Source of the DNA: Bifidobacterium cuniculi
GTDB lineage: Bacteria; Actinomycetota; Actinomycetes; Actinomycetales; Bifidobacteriaceae
Direction of reading: 5' to 3'
Assembly (NCBI RefSeq): GCF_000741575.1
Contig: NZ_JGYV01000025.1
Coordinates: 1 to 50,252, forward strand
Length of the DNA stretch: 50,252 bases
Under the pieces are notes generated by a model. That model did no database searches. It saw nothing but the letters and a program-made list of their open reading frames with translations, and was not told the DNA's origin. Both the position numbers and the translations under genes were made by a program. The stretch's first letter is position 1; each line of letters opens with the position of its first letter. This document shows, piece by piece, positions 18,744 through 27,565 of the stretch.

Positions 18744-19703
18744 ATGAGATACCTCCTTCGCAGGCTGGCCCTGTTCGTGGTGGCGCTGCTCGTCATCTCC
18801 CTCGTCGTCTTCCTGGCGCTGCGGGTGCTGCCGGGCGACATCGCCACGATCATGGCCGGACTGAACGCCTCCCCCGAACGGGTCGCCGCACTGCGCGACC
18901 AGCTGGGGCTCGACCGGCCGCTGTCCGAACAGTACGGCTCGTGGATCGCCGGCTTGCTGCACGGCGACTTGGGCACCACCATGCTCACCGGCCAGTCCGT
19001 GGCGGCCGTGGTCGCCACCCGTGCGCGCATCACCTTCCCGCTCATCATCCTCGGCCTGCTGGTGGCGCTCGCCATCGGCATCCCGCTGGGCTGCGCGGCG
19101 GTGCTCGCCCGGAAGGCGCGCACCCGCGCCTTCTTCCAGGTCCTGGCGGTCATCGGCGGTGCCGTGCCGGCCCTGTGGGGCGGCCTGCTGCTCATCCTGC
19201 TGTTCGCCAAGGGGTCGGGCATCCTGCCCATCCTGCCGGCCACCGGCTTCCCGCGCACTGGCTGGCACACCCCCGGCCAGGCGCTCCTGGCGCTCGTACT
19301 GCCCGCACTGACGGTGGGCATCATCGTCGGCGCGTCCATCATGCGCTACACGCGCTCCGCACTGCAGTCGGTGGCCTCCACCGGCACCATCGAGATGGCC
19401 ATGGCCTGCGGCATGACCAGGACCGACGCCGTGCTGCGCGTCGGCCTGCGCCTGGCGATGCCGCAGCTCGTCTCCGTGGTCGGCCTGACCTTCGCGGAGA
19501 TGGTCACCGGCGTCATGGTAATCGAGAACCTCTTCGCGCTGCCCGGCATCGGCAGCGGACTCGTCGACGACCTCGGGCACCGCGACCTGGTGGCCGTGCA
19601 GGGCGAACTGTTCCTGCTGGCCGCCTTCTTCCTGGTCATCGGCCTGCTCGTCGACCTGACCCACCGTGCACTCGACCCGCGATTGGGGGCCAACGATGAC
19701 TGA
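18744..19703 (+). CDS. Peptide ABC transporter permease (DppB/OppB-like)
   Basis: The 319-residue permease begins with MRYLLRRLALFVVALLVISLVV, the typical DppB/OppB N-terminal helix followed by the conserved periplasmic motif LPGD. About six TM segments are present, and the ATPase-contact loop reads IEMAMACGMTRTDAVLRVGLR. The next gene overlaps its end by 8 bp, which implies a tight operon and equimolar production with the second permease. Confidence 0.9.
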   Translation: MRYLLRRLALFVVALLVISLVVFLALRVLPGDIATIMAGLNASPERVAALRDQLGLDRPLSEQYGSWIAGLLHGDLGTTMLTGQSVAAVVATRARITFPLIILGLLVALAIGIPLGCAAVLARKARTRAFFQVLAVIGGAVPALWGGLLLILLFAKGSGILPILPATGFPRTGWHTPGQALLALVLPALTVGIIVGASIMRYTRSALQSVASTGTIEMAMACGMTRTDAVLRVGLRLAMPQLVSVVGLTFAEMVTGVMVIENLFALPGIGSGLVDDLGHRDLVAVQGELFLLAAFFLVIGLLVDLTHRALDPRLGANDD

Positions 19704-20571
19704 CACCGCCACGCGCATGCGCCGCATCCGAATCGTGCTGTCCAGCATGTGGCGGCAGCCCGCGGGCAAGTATTCCCTGACCGTGCTGGGACTGTGGATC
19801 GCGGTGTCCCTGGTCTCCCTGTGCTGGACGCCGTATGACCTCATGGAGACGGACGGCTACCACGTCTGGCAGGCGCCGTCGGCGAGCCACTGGCTCGGCA
19901 CCGACGGCACCGGTGCCGACGTCTTCAGCTGGCTCATGGCCGGCTCGCGCACCGACCTCGTCATCGTGGTCCTCACTGTGCTCTTCTCCGCCGCCCTCGG
20001 CCTGCTGCTCGTCGCCGCCATGGTCTCGCGCTCCGGTGCGCTCGCCCACGGCTCGGTCGTGGCCATCGACGCGCTCATCTCCATCCCCACCGTGCTCATC
20101 GCGCTCATGCTGGCCGTGCCCATGGGTGCCTCGGTCGCCGTCATCGTGCTCGCCTGCGGCTTCGGCTACGGCCTGAACCTGGCGCGCGTCGCCCGCCCGC
20201 AGGCGCTGCTGGCGGCGAACAGCATGTACGTGGAGTCGGCGCGCGCGAACGGCGCCAGCGCGCCGCGCGTGTTCCTCACGCACGTCGTGCCCAACATCAT
20301 GCCGGTCGTCGTCGTGCAGTGCTCGCTGTCCGCAGGCACCGCGGTGCTCGCGGAAAGCGGCCTGACCTACCTCGGCGTCGGCGTGCCGTCGGGCGTGCCC
20401 AGCTGGGGCCACTCCCTGGCGACGTCCGTCAAGTTCATCAACATCAATCCGCAGACCGTGCTGTGGCCCGGCCTGCTGGTCACGCTCATGGTGGTCGCGC
20501 TCAACCTCTTCGGCGACGCGCTGCGCGACGCCATGGACCCGTTGGCCAATCCCCAGCTGAGGAGGGCATGA
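19696..20571 (+). CDS. Peptide ABC transporter permease (DppC/OppC-like)
   Basis: The 291-residue second permease subunit contains the DppC/OppC hallmark HWLGTDGTGADVFSWLMAGSRTDL and the contact loop YVESARANGASAPRVFLTHVVPN. ATG 19696 overlaps the stop of the first permease by 8 bp, and the stop lies one base before the ATG of the first ATPase. The substrate is peptide or nickel by family, with peptide more likely given the associated binding protein. Confidence 0.9.
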   Translation: MTDTATRMRRIRIVLSSMWRQPAGKYSLTVLGLWIAVSLVSLCWTPYDLMETDGYHVWQAPSASHWLGTDGTGADVFSWLMAGSRTDLVIVVLTVLFSAALGLLLVAAMVSRSGALAHGSVVAIDALISIPTVLIALMLAVPMGASVAVIVLACGFGYGLNLARVARPQALLAANSMYVESARANGASAPRVFLTHVVPNIMPVVVVQCSLSAGTAVLAESGLTYLGVGVPSGVPSWGHSLATSVKFININPQTVLWPGLLVTLMVVALNLFGDALRDAMDPLANPQLRRA

Positions 20572-20572
20572 C

Positions 20573-21370
20573 ATGGCAGTCGTGACGGACCGGCTCGGCA
20601 TCGCCATCGCCGGCAGGCAGATCGTAAAAGACGTGCACCTGGAGATCCATGACGGCCAGCGCGTGGGGCTGATCGGCTCCTCGGGCTCCGGCAAGTCGAT
20701 GATCGCACGCGCCATGATGGGCCTGCTGCCGCCGGGCACCGACGTGAGCGGCACGATCGACCTCAATGGCGAACAGGTCGTCGGCATGCGCGACGCCGAC
20801 CTCGCCGCCCTGCGCGGGGCGGCGGTCGGCATGGTCTTCCAGAACCCGGGAATCTCGCTCAACCCGCTGCTCACCGTCGGCCAGCAGATCGCCCTGCCGC
20901 TCAGGCTGCACTACGCGCTGTCCCGCGAGGAGCTCGGGCAGCGCGTCCGCGCGATGATGACACGCGCCGGACTGCCCGAGGAACTCATCGACCGCCGCCC
21001 GCACCAGCTGTCCGGCGGCCAGCAGCAGCGCGTCGGCATCGCCTGCGCGCTGGTGGCCAGCCCACGGCTGATCATCGCCGACGAGCCGACCACCGCGCTC
21101 GACTCGCTCACCCAACGGCAGATCGTGGACCTGCTGGTGTCGCTGGTGGACGAGGCAGGCGCCTCCATGCTGTTCATCACCCACGATTTCTCCGTGCTGG
21201 CGCACGCCACGCAGTACTGCTACGTGCTCGACGCCGGACGGATCGTGGAACACGGCGCCACCGCGGCCCTGCTCGAATCGCCGGCCAGCGAGACGGGCGA
21301 ACGGCTGGTGATGGCCGCCCAGCAGCTGACGTTGCACCGCGGGAAAGGAGACGACGATGGGCGAGCATGA
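20573..21370 (+). CDS. Peptide ABC transporter ATP-binding protein (DppD/OppD-like)
   Basis: The 265-residue ATPase has Walker [10 protein letters not shown] (the last position, usually Ser or Thr, is Met), Q-loop [11 protein letters not shown], signature LSGGQQQR and Walker [13 protein letters not shown]. It lacks the Cys-rich iron-sulphur C-terminal extension of some OppD proteins. It overlaps the next ATPase gene by 14 bp. It acts with the second ATPase as a heterodimer in the importer. Confidence 0.9.
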   Translation: MAVVTDRLGIAIAGRQIVKDVHLEIHDGQRVGLIGSSGSGKSMIARAMMGLLPPGTDVSGTIDLNGEQVVGMRDADLAALRGAAVGMVFQNPGISLNPLLTVGQQIALPLRLHYALSREELGQRVRAMMTRAGLPEELIDRRPHQLSGGQQQRVGIACALVASPRLIIADEPTTALDSLTQRQIVDLLVSLVDEAGASMLFITHDFSVLAHATQYCYVLDAGRIVEHGATAALLESPASETGERLVMAAQQLTLHRGKGDDDGRA

Positions 21371-22130
21371 CGGCTTCCTGCTGGAGGGACGCCATCTGGA
21401 CAAGTCATTCGGCAAGCCGCCGCGGCAGGTGCTGTTCGACGTGTCCGTGGGCGTGCGGCCGGGGGAGTGCCTGGCGATCATCGGCGGCTCCGGCTCGGGC
21501 AAGTCGACGCTGACGCGCATCCTGTTCGGCCTGGAGCGCGCGGATGGCGGCGAGGTGCGGTTCCGCGGCGGGTCGATTGCCACGAAGGACGGGGCGGCTG
21601 CATTGCGCCGACAGTCGGGGGTGGTATACCAGAACCCCTTCGCCTCGCTCGACCCGCGCTGGACGGTGCGGCGCAGCGTGGCGGAACCGCTGCGGCTGCA
21701 CGGCCGCAAGCTCGACGGCGCCGCGGTGGAGTGGCAGGTGCGCCAGGCCCTGGGCCTGGTCTCGCTCGACCCGGACATCTTCCTCGACCGGTATCCCATG
21801 GACCTGTCCGGCGGGCAGGCGCAGCGTGTGGCCATCGCCCGTGCGGTGATCACCTCGCCGAGCGTGCTGCTGGCCGACGAGGCGATGAGCGCCATCGACG
21901 TGGCGGCGCGCCTGCAGATCCTCGACGCCTTCGCCGCCATCCGCGAGCGCACCCCCGGCATGGCGATGCTCATGGTCTCGCACGACCTGGGCATGGTGCA
22001 GCACATCGCCGACCGCATCCTGGTGGTCCACGACGGCCACGTCGTGGAGGAGGGAACGGCGCGGCAGGTGCTGGACCACCCGAAGCAGCCGTATACGCGA
22101 CGCCTGGTGGAGGCGGCGACGCTGGACTGA
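21357..22130 (+). CDS. Peptide ABC transporter ATP-binding protein (DppF/OppF-like)
   Basis: The 257-residue second ATPase has Walker A GGSGSGKST, Q-loop VYQNPFASLDPR, signature LSGGQAQR and Walker B VLLADEAMSAID, where the usual DEPTSALD is replaced. GGAAAGGAG precedes the ATG, which lies inside the end of the previous gene. The operon ends here with an AT-rich terminator hairpin before convergent recQ. Confidence 0.9.
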   Translation: MGEHDGFLLEGRHLDKSFGKPPRQVLFDVSVGVRPGECLAIIGGSGSGKSTLTRILFGLERADGGEVRFRGGSIATKDGAAALRRQSGVVYQNPFASLDPRWTVRRSVAEPLRLHGRKLDGAAVEWQVRQALGLVSLDPDIFLDRYPMDLSGGQAQRVAIARAVITSPSVLLADEAMSAIDVAARLQILDAFAAIRERTPGMAMLMVSHDLGMVQHIADRILVVHDGHVVEEGTARQVLDHPKQPYTRRLVEAATLD

Positions 22131-22170
22131 GAACCAGGAGTCCGTCTCGCCCCACCTCGGCCCGCATCGC

Positions 22171-22204
22171 CTGGGAATTGTTCATTTTTCTGAGCAGTTT
22201 CTAG
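22171..22204 (+). terminator. AT-rich hairpin after the peptide ABC operon (copy C of the family)
   Basis: Inner stem TTGTTCA pairs with TGAGCAG (two G-T wobbles). The outer stem CTGGGAA pairs with TTTCTAG, again with wobbles. The fold is thus conserved despite base changes relative to the copies at 51-90 and 6931-6965. It lies about 40 bp beyond the operon stop and 38 bp before the recQ stop, so it may serve both convergent transcripts. Confidence 0.6.
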
Positions 22205-22241
22205 ACGGAGCGAGCCAAAGGCAGGGGCGAAGCAGACCGTA

Positions 22242-24488
22242 CTACTGGTTCTCGAACTCACGGATCGCGGCCATGAAGCGCTCCCCATACTTCTCCAGCT
22301 TGCTGGCGCCCACGCCGTTGACCTCGAGGAACTCCTCGTCGGTGGCGGGGCGCCGGGAGGCCATGTCGCGCAGGGCACGGTCGGAGAAGACGATGTACGG
22401 GGGCTTGGAGATCTCACGTGCGATGTCCAGGCGCACCTGGCGCAGGCGCTCGAAGAGGTCGTCGTCGCTCAGGCCGTTGGCGCCCAACGGCGTCGGCTCC
22501 GGTTCCTGGCAGGCGGGTTCGGGGAACACGGTCTCGGCCATGGCCTGCGCCGTCGCAGTGTCATCGATCACAGAGGCGGCCGTCGTCGGCACGGAATCCG
22601 TGACCACGGGCGTGAAGGACGCGAGCGACGGCGCCTTCCGCGGGGCCCGCTGGGCACGTCGCGCCGCGGTGCGCGGCTTGCGTTCGCTCTTGCGCTTGGT
22701 GCGCTTGACCTCGTAGTGGAAGCCGGGGGCCGCCGTCTCCGCGGCGCGCCTGCCGAACTGCAGCAGCGGCAGGCGCCCCGGTGCCACGAACAGGAAGCCG
22801 TCGGCCACCATCTGGCCGATCACGTCGCGGATCTGCGGTTCGCCCACCTTGGCGAGCATGCCGTAGGTGGGGACGCGATCCAAGCCGCGGTTGAGGATGT
22901 CCTGCGCCTTCGAGCCGCGCAGCACCGCGACCACCTTGCCTGTGCCGAAACGCTGCCCCAGGTCGTGCACGCAGCGGCTGACCGACTGCGCGACGGCGGT
23001 GACGTCCACGGTCTGGAAGGTGCTTTCGCAATTCACGCAGCCGCCTGTACAGGTGTCCCCGGCCTTCTCCAACGCCTGGCCGAAGTAGCGGGTCATGTAG
23101 GCGTGCAGGCATTCGGTGGTGCGGCAGTAGCCGATCATCGCGTCCAGCAGCCGCAGCTTGGAGCGGTGCACCATCTCCTGTTCGTCGGCGCTCAGCCGTT
23201 CGTTGGTGCCGGCGTTGTCCAGCAGGCGCCGCCGGGTGACGATGTCGGACTCGTTCCACAGCAGTGTGCATCGGCTCGGCTCGCCGTCACGGCCCGCACG
23301 TCCCGCCTCCTGGTAGTAGGCCTCGATGCTTTCCGGCATGTTGTGGTGGATCACGTAGCGCACGTTCGACTTGTCGATGCCCATGCCGAAGGCGTTCGTC
23401 GCCACCACCAGCGGTACGCGGTCGGTCACGAAGTCACGCTGCGCTTGCTCGCGCTGGGCGGCCGGCATGCCGCCATGGTAGGCGACGGCCACCGGCATGC
23501 CGGGGTCGAAGCCGTCCCTGCCTGCGGCGCGCGCCAGTTGCGGCACCAGGACGTTGAGCGTGGCCGCCAGTTCCTCGGTGACCTTGCGCGTGGAACAGTA
23601 GATGATGCCCGACTCGCCGGGGCGGGCCGCCACCGCGCGGGCGATCCAGTTCGCTTTGTCGCGGTTGGCCAGTTCCAGCATGTCGAAGTACAGGTTCTCC
23701 CGGTCGAAGCCGGTGACCAGCACGAGCGGGTCGCGCAGGCCCAGCAGGTGCACGATGTCCTCGCGGACGCGCTGCGTCGCGGTCGCCGTGAAGGCGGCCA
23801 CCGTCGGACGGTCGGGCAGGGATGCGATGAACTCGCCGATGCCCAGGTAGGAGGATCGGAAATCCTGGCCCCACTGCGAGACGCAGTGCGCCTCGTCGAC
23901 GGCGATCAGCGCGATGTCCGCGCGCGCGGCGAAATTGCGGAAACGCTGCGTCTCCAGGCGTTCCGGCGCCACGTACAGCAGCTTCACCTCGCCGGCGTAG
24001 GCGGCGTCCAGCACGCGTTCCTGCTCGGCAGGCGACTGCGTCGTGTTGACGAAGGCGGCGGGAATGCCGATCTCGTTGGCGCCGTCCACCTGGTCGCGCA
24101 TGAGGGAGATCAGCGGGGAGATGACGATGGTGATGCCGTGCAGCAGCAGGGAGGGGATCTGGTAGCACACCGACTTGCCCGAACCGGTCGGCATCACGCC
24201 CAGCACGTCACGGCCGTCCAGGATCGCCTCGATGAGCTCTGCCTGGCCGGGACGGAAGTCCTCGTAACCGAAGTATTCGCGTAGCGTCTTCAGCGCTGCC
24301 TCGGGCGTCGGCGGGTCGAGCGGCTCGGGCATCTTCCTGCGCGGCAGGTCCAGCAGCTGCGGCTGCCAGTCGGCAGGGTCGGGCGGCACCTCGTCCGGAT
24401 GGCCGGGATCGTCGTAGTCGTCGGCGGGCGGCTCCTGGCTCAGGTAGTAGGCGTCGTCCAACGTGTAGTCATCCTCGTATCCGGTCAT
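22242..24488 (-). CDS. recQ: ATP-dependent DNA helicase RecQ
   Basis: RecQ is a 3'-5' helicase for recombination and replication-fork repair. The 748-residue protein (start MTGYEDDY at 24488) has an acidic N-terminal segment of about 55 residues, the DEAD-type helicase core (GVMPTGSGKSVCYQ; VDEAHCVSQWGQDFR), the second helicase lobe (FGMGIDKSNVRYVIHHNMP), a Cys-rich zinc site (CTGGCVNCE), a winged-helix region, a basic linker and a C-terminal HRDC domain. A -10-like TAGACT (24502-24497, minus strand) lies exactly 8 nt before the ATG and no Shine-Dalgarno sequence exists, so the mRNA is probably leaderless. Upstream in-frame starts are therefore rejected. Confidence 0.94.
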   Translation of the reverse strand: MTGYEDDYTLDDAYYLSQEPPADDYDDPGHPDEVPPDPADWQPQLLDLPRRKMPEPLDPPTPEAALKTLREYFGYEDFRPGQAELIEAILDGRDVLGVMPTGSGKSVCYQIPSLLLHGITIVISPLISLMRDQVDGANEIGIPAAFVNTTQSPAEQERVLDAAYAGEVKLLYVAPERLETQRFRNFAARADIALIAVDEAHCVSQWGQDFRSSYLGIGEFIASLPDRPTVAAFTATATQRVREDIVHLLGLRDPLVLVTGFDRENLYFDMLELANRDKANWIARAVAARPGESGIIYCSTRKVTEELAATLNVLVPQLARAAGRDGFDPGMPVAVAYHGGMPAAQREQAQRDFVTDRVPLVVATNAFGMGIDKSNVRYVIHHNMPESIEAYYQEAGRAGRDGEPSRCTLLWNESDIVTRRRLLDNAGTNERLSADEQEMVHRSKLRLLDAMIGYCRTTECLHAYMTRYFGQALEKAGDTCTGGCVNCESTFQTVDVTAVAQSVSRCVHDLGQRFGTGKVVAVLRGSKAQDILNRGLDRVPTYGMLAKVGEPQIRDVIGQMVADGFLFVAPGRLPLLQFGRRAAETAAPGFHYEVKRTKRKSERKPRTAARRAQRAPRKAPSLASFTPVVTDSVPTTAASVIDDTATAQAMAETVFPEPACQEPEPTPLGANGLSDDDLFERLRQVRLDIAREISKPPYIVFSDRALRDMASRRPATDEEFLEVNGVGASKLEKYGERFMAAIREFENQ

Positions 24489-24496
24489 AGCCGACA

Positions 24497-24502
24497 AGTC
24501 TA
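24497..24502 (-). promoter_or_regulatory. -10 box of a probable leaderless recQ promoter
   Basis: On the minus strand TGC-TAGACT (an extended -10) is followed by 8 nt and the recQ ATG. The spacing is identical to that of glmS, dnaG and the 42-aa ORF. Confidence 0.5.
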
Positions 24503-24631
24503 GCAACGCCGCACCGCACTGCCCAGTGCGTGGCCACGGCGATTCGTGCGCCGACGGCGATATGCGCACCCATGGCCGGGTCGATGGGTGCACGGTGGGC
24601 ACGTATGGTCAGCGACACGGTGGAGGACGGC

Positions 24632-25756
24632 ATGGACAATCGACGCACGACGACGCAAGGGCACGGCGGATACGCCTCGGAACGGTGGGTCATCTACATG
24701 GAGATCGCCGCCACCGTCCTCATCGCCCTAGGTGTCCTGCTCGACATGCTCGCCGCCCACGGCTACCTGGCCGACAATGCGCTGCTGCGCTGTGCCGAGG
24801 ACTCCTTCTTCGTTTTCCAGATCCCCGTCTACTACCTGGCCTTCGGCTACGCCTACCAGCACACCTGGCGCGTGGACGACGGACGGATGTGGCTGCGATG
24901 CGTCGGGCGGCAGCTCATCCTGTGCCTGGTGCCCTTCCTGTCCATCACGCTGGCCACGCTCCTCGTGGACGCCGGACTGGGACAGGTGCCGCTCGACTGG
25001 CATCAGCTCGCGACCTTCCTCTTCACCAGCCCGGTCAGTCCCGTGGCCTTCTACCCAATCCTGCTGCTCATGTACCTCGTGACGCCGACCCTGCGCTCGT
25101 GGTGCGGCGCCGGCGTGCTGCTGGCGGTGGCGCTCGCCCTCAAGGCGGTGGCCGTGGCGCTGCCCATGGACGGCTGGCCGTACGTGCTGTCGGGACTGTG
25201 CGGGTCGTGGATCTGGTTCTGCCTGGGCATGGCCTTCTGTCTGCACACGCACGCTCACGCCGAACGGTTCCTGCCGCGCCTGCTGGGTACGTCGAGACTG
25301 GCCGGGGTCGCGCCCGTGCGCGGCAACGTGGCAATCCTGGGCGTGGCGTGGCTGGCACTGTCGGTGGTCGTGTCGCTGTCCGGCTTCGCAGGGACGAAGG
25401 TCGGTGCGGCACTCCTCACGCTGGTCGGCCTGGCATGGTTCACGTCCATCTTCGCCACGTCCTTCGCCGGAGGCCGCAGTTCGCGGCTGTTCGACACGGT
25501 CGGCAAGTCCACTATCGGCATCTTCCTGCTGCACCCCATCTGTCTGGGCGTGCTCTTCTTCCTGCTGCGCCTGCCCAGGGCGGCCGGGGCGCTCGCGGGT
25601 ATGGACGGCACCGTGCGCGGGACGGTCGCCTTCCTGCTGGCCCTGGTGGCGGCCTACGCGGTGCCGGTGGCGCTGCAGTGGGTGCTCGACCATGCCTGGA
25701 AGCTCGGCTTCCTGCTCAAGCCGGCACGCTACCTGCCCGCCGTGCGGCAGCACTGA
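24632..25756 (+). CDS. Acyltransferase-3-like multi-pass membrane protein
   Basis: The 374-residue protein has about ten predicted TM helices and resembles the acyltransferase-3 family (O-acetylation of sugars or surface polymers). Landmarks are SFFVFQIPVYYLAFGYAY in the first third and a conserved terminal helix region with STIGIFLLHPICLGVLFFLLR, where the His is typical. The start is supported by GGAGG 5 bp before ATG 24632. Earlier in-frame ATGs (24530, 24605) lack this. It is divergent from recQ. The acceptor substrate is unknown. Confidence 0.72.
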   Translation: MDNRRTTTQGHGGYASERWVIYMEIAATVLIALGVLLDMLAAHGYLADNALLRCAEDSFFVFQIPVYYLAFGYAYQHTWRVDDGRMWLRCVGRQLILCLVPFLSITLATLLVDAGLGQVPLDWHQLATFLFTSPVSPVAFYPILLLMYLVTPTLRSWCGAGVLLAVALALKAVAVALPMDGWPYVLSGLCGSWIWFCLGMAFCLHTHAHAERFLPRLLGTSRLAGVAPVRGNVAILGVAWLALSVVVSLSGFAGTKVGAALLTLVGLAWFTSIFATSFAGGRSSRLFDTVGKSTIGIFLLHPICLGVLFFLLRLPRAAGALAGMDGTVRGTVAFLLALVAAYAVPVALQWVLDHAWKLGFLLKPARYLPAVRQH

Positions 25757-25790
25757 AGGCGCCGTCATCCTTCCTGCGCCCCGGCGCCTC
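25757..25790 (+). terminator. Hairpin after the acyltransferase-like gene
   Basis: AGGCGCC directly after the stop codon pairs with GGCGCCT at the end of this interval, around an 18-20 nt loop. No strong T-tract is present. It is a possible terminator before the promoter of the next small gene. Confidence 0.4.
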
Positions 25791-25918
25791 ATCCTCGCGG
25801 ACGAGTGCCGCCAGACAATCATCCCGCGGCTCTATCCTCTTTCCTTCCCGTGCCCCATAGAGTGAAACCATCAGCTCTTCGGACACCCCCACGGTGCCCC
25901 GCACGAAAGGAAACGACC

Positions 25919-26071
25919 ATGATCCGCAATTTCTTCCTCATGATGATCGGCCTGTCCACCAACGGCGTCCCCACCACCACCGTGACCTCGGCCACCACGC
26001 TCGGCATGGTGGCCGACATGGAGGACAACGCCGCGGCAACCCCGGCCACGCCGCTAAACTGGGCCGCATGA
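25919..26071 (+). CDS. Small ORF (50 aa) translationally coupled to the AlkD-like gene
   Basis: The 50-residue product starts MIRNFFLMMIGLSTNG, a short hydrophobic N-terminal patch, and continues with a Thr/Ala-rich, weakly acidic tail. The ATG has a good ribosome-binding site (GAAAGGA, 8 nt away), and its stop overlaps the next start as ATGA. Both points argue that it is translated. It might be a leader ORF controlling the repair gene or a genuine small protein. No family is recognised. Confidence 0.5.
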   Translation: MIRNFFLMMIGLSTNGVPTTTVTSATTLGMVADMEDNAAATPATPLNWAA

Positions 26072-26820
26072 GCACAGGAACCCTGGCATTGCGCCGCCGT
26101 CTCGAATCCATGGCCGACCCCGCATACCGGCAGTTCAACGCGCGGTCGGTGCCGACCGTGGATCCGGACTCGATGATCGGCATCCGCGTGCCCGGACTCC
26201 GGGCGCTCGCCAAGGACCTGCTGCGGTCGGATGCCACGACGGTGGACGAATTCCTCGACGACCTGCCGCACCGATGGTTCGAGGAGAACATGCTGCACGC
26301 CATCCTCATCGGCGAGGTGGCACGCGACGAACAGGAGGCTTTCGCCCTGCTCGACGCCTTCCTACCCCACGCGGACAACTGGGCCGTGACCGACATCATC
26401 CGCGTGAAGGCCTTCCGGCGCCGCGGTGCCGACGATGAAGCCATCCTGGAGCGGCTGGCACGATGGAGTGCCAGCCGCTCGCCGTACACGGTGCGCTACG
26501 CGGTCGTGGAGCTCATGGCGGATTTCCTCGACGAACGCTTCGAACCGGCACACCTCGACATGGTCGTGCGCATCGCCTCGGACGACTACTACGTGAACAT
26601 GGCCCGCGCCTGGTACCTCGCCACCGCGCTCGCCAGGCAATGGAACGCCACGCTGCCGGTGCTCGAGGGGCGGCGGCTTGACGCCTGGACCCACAACCGC
26701 ACCATCCGCAAGGCCTGCGAATCCTTCCGCGTCAGCGATGGACACAAGGCCGTGCTGCGCGCGTTGAAGGTGCCATGGCCACCATCATCGACTACGATCC
26801 GCAGTACGGCGACGACATGA
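26068..26820 (+). CDS. AlkD-like DNA alkylation repair protein
   Basis: This is a HEAT-repeat DNA glycosylase-like protein (AlkD/AlkC superfamily) that excises or binds alkylated bases. The 250-residue protein shows the family core: PGLRALAKDLL, WFEENMLHAILIGE, NWAVTDIIRVKAF, PYTVRYAVVELMADF, DDYYVNMARAWYLATAL and NRTIRKACESFRVS. Homologues normally end soon after HKAVLRALK. Here the frame runs about 16 residues further, overlapping the start of the GNAT gene by 46 bp, so the original stop may have been lost. The start overlaps the 50-codon ORF (ATGA). Confidence 0.8.
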   Translation: MSTGTLALRRRLESMADPAYRQFNARSVPTVDPDSMIGIRVPGLRALAKDLLRSDATTVDEFLDDLPHRWFEENMLHAILIGEVARDEQEAFALLDAFLPHADNWAVTDIIRVKAFRRRGADDEAILERLARWSASRSPYTVRYAVVELMADFLDERFEPAHLDMVVRIASDDYYVNMARAWYLATALARQWNATLPVLEGRRLDAWTHNRTIRKACESFRVSDGHKAVLRALKVPWPPSSTTIRSTATT

Positions 26821-27218
26821 TCTTCATGGTGCTGTAGGATGCCCTGGGACGCATTCCCCGACTCAACGAGGACCTGCTCGACGTCGAAGGCCATTATCGT
26901 GCCGTCGGCGGCGCTTTCTGGCTTGCCTTGGACGAGGGTGGCCGTGTGGTCGGCTCCTTGGGCTGCGTCATGGCGGACAGTGGGGATGCAGTGCTCCATC
27001 GTCTCTATGTGAAACCGCAATGCAAGAGGCAGGGCATCGGTTCGGACCTGCTCCTGCAGGCGGAGAAGTACGCGCGTGCCCGAGGTTGCGCGCGCGTACT
27101 GGCGCATCTGGGCGATCCGACCACGTATTGGGAATCCAGGTTGTTCTACCCCCATCATGGGTATGTGTTCCTCGACGACAACCGCGTGGGCAAGATGTTG
27201 GACACCCATCTGCCTTAA
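26775..27218 (+). pseudogene. GNAT N-acetyltransferase broken by an in-frame amber codon
   Basis: From ATG 26775 the frame codes MATIIDYDPQYGDDMIFMVL, meets TAG at 26835-26837 and then continues without another stop to 27218. The distal part has a GNAT domain with the acetyl-CoA pyrophosphate loop in YVKPQCKRQGIGSDLL and a C-terminal strand-rich end. One C-to-T change (CAG to TAG) would explain the break. The final codons and stop lie in the arm of the MITE-like repeat, so the natural 3' end may also have been replaced. A suppressed or restarted protein is possible but would lack the first strand of the fold. Confidence 0.75.
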
Positions 27219-27447
27219 GTGCGTGAATCCGGGCGCCGTCAGAGGTCTATCTGCCTTAAGTGCGGTCCGGGGACGTCCGTATCATCTGTCGACTATTGTT
27301 TTTCTTTTTAATTGTCTCATTGTTTTGCCGCTTGGCGTATTGTCGGTTCTTTAACGGCGCATGCTGGATACATGGCTGCTGCGCGGCAACCGCACTTAAG
27401 GCAGATAGATCTCTGACGGCGCCCGGATTCACGCACTTAAGGCAGAT
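27208..27447. mobile_element. MITE-like element: 59-bp near-perfect terminal inverted repeats around an AT-rich core
   Basis: Left arm 27208-27266 and right arm 27389-27447 are reverse complements with one mismatch in 59. Each arm contains two direct copies of ATCTGCCTTAAGTGCG 41 bp apart (27208, 27249 and the two inverted counterparts). The 122-bp centre is strikingly T-rich compared with the surrounding GC-rich DNA and codes for nothing convincing. No transposase is present, and no target duplication is obvious. A non-autonomous transposon is the best reading. Alternatives are a large cruciform terminator or an IS remnant. Confidence 0.65.
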
Positions 27448-27565
27448 AGGTCCTCCAGACCGGCCAATCGTGCGCCCGTCAGGCAGAGAGCGGCGAGACC
27501 GATGCGTCCACGGGCATGACAAAGCCGCCCGCACTGCGGGGCGGTGCGGGCGGCTGGAGGTCAGG
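27219..27565. other. Gene-free stretch between the GNAT pseudogene and the DUF1295 gene
   Basis: This 347-bp gap contains most of the MITE-like inverted repeat (to 27447), about 75 bp of unremarkable GC-rich sequence, and the terminator of the minus-strand DUF1295 gene (27521-27554). Short frames here are built from the repeat arms and are not credible genes. Confidence 0.6.
27521..27554 (-). terminator. Rho-independent terminator of the DUF1295 gene
   Basis: GCCGCCCGCACTGC (27524-27537) pairs with GCGGTGCGGGCGGC (27541-27554) across a GGG loop with one mismatch, and a short TTT follows on the minus strand. It lies 12 bp beyond the stop codon. Confidence 0.7.

Noticed and set aside
27256..27534. 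92-codon minus-strand frame through the inverted-repeat element
   Set aside because: It is made of translated repeat arms and the AT-rich core, with no ribosome-binding site or recognisable domain.
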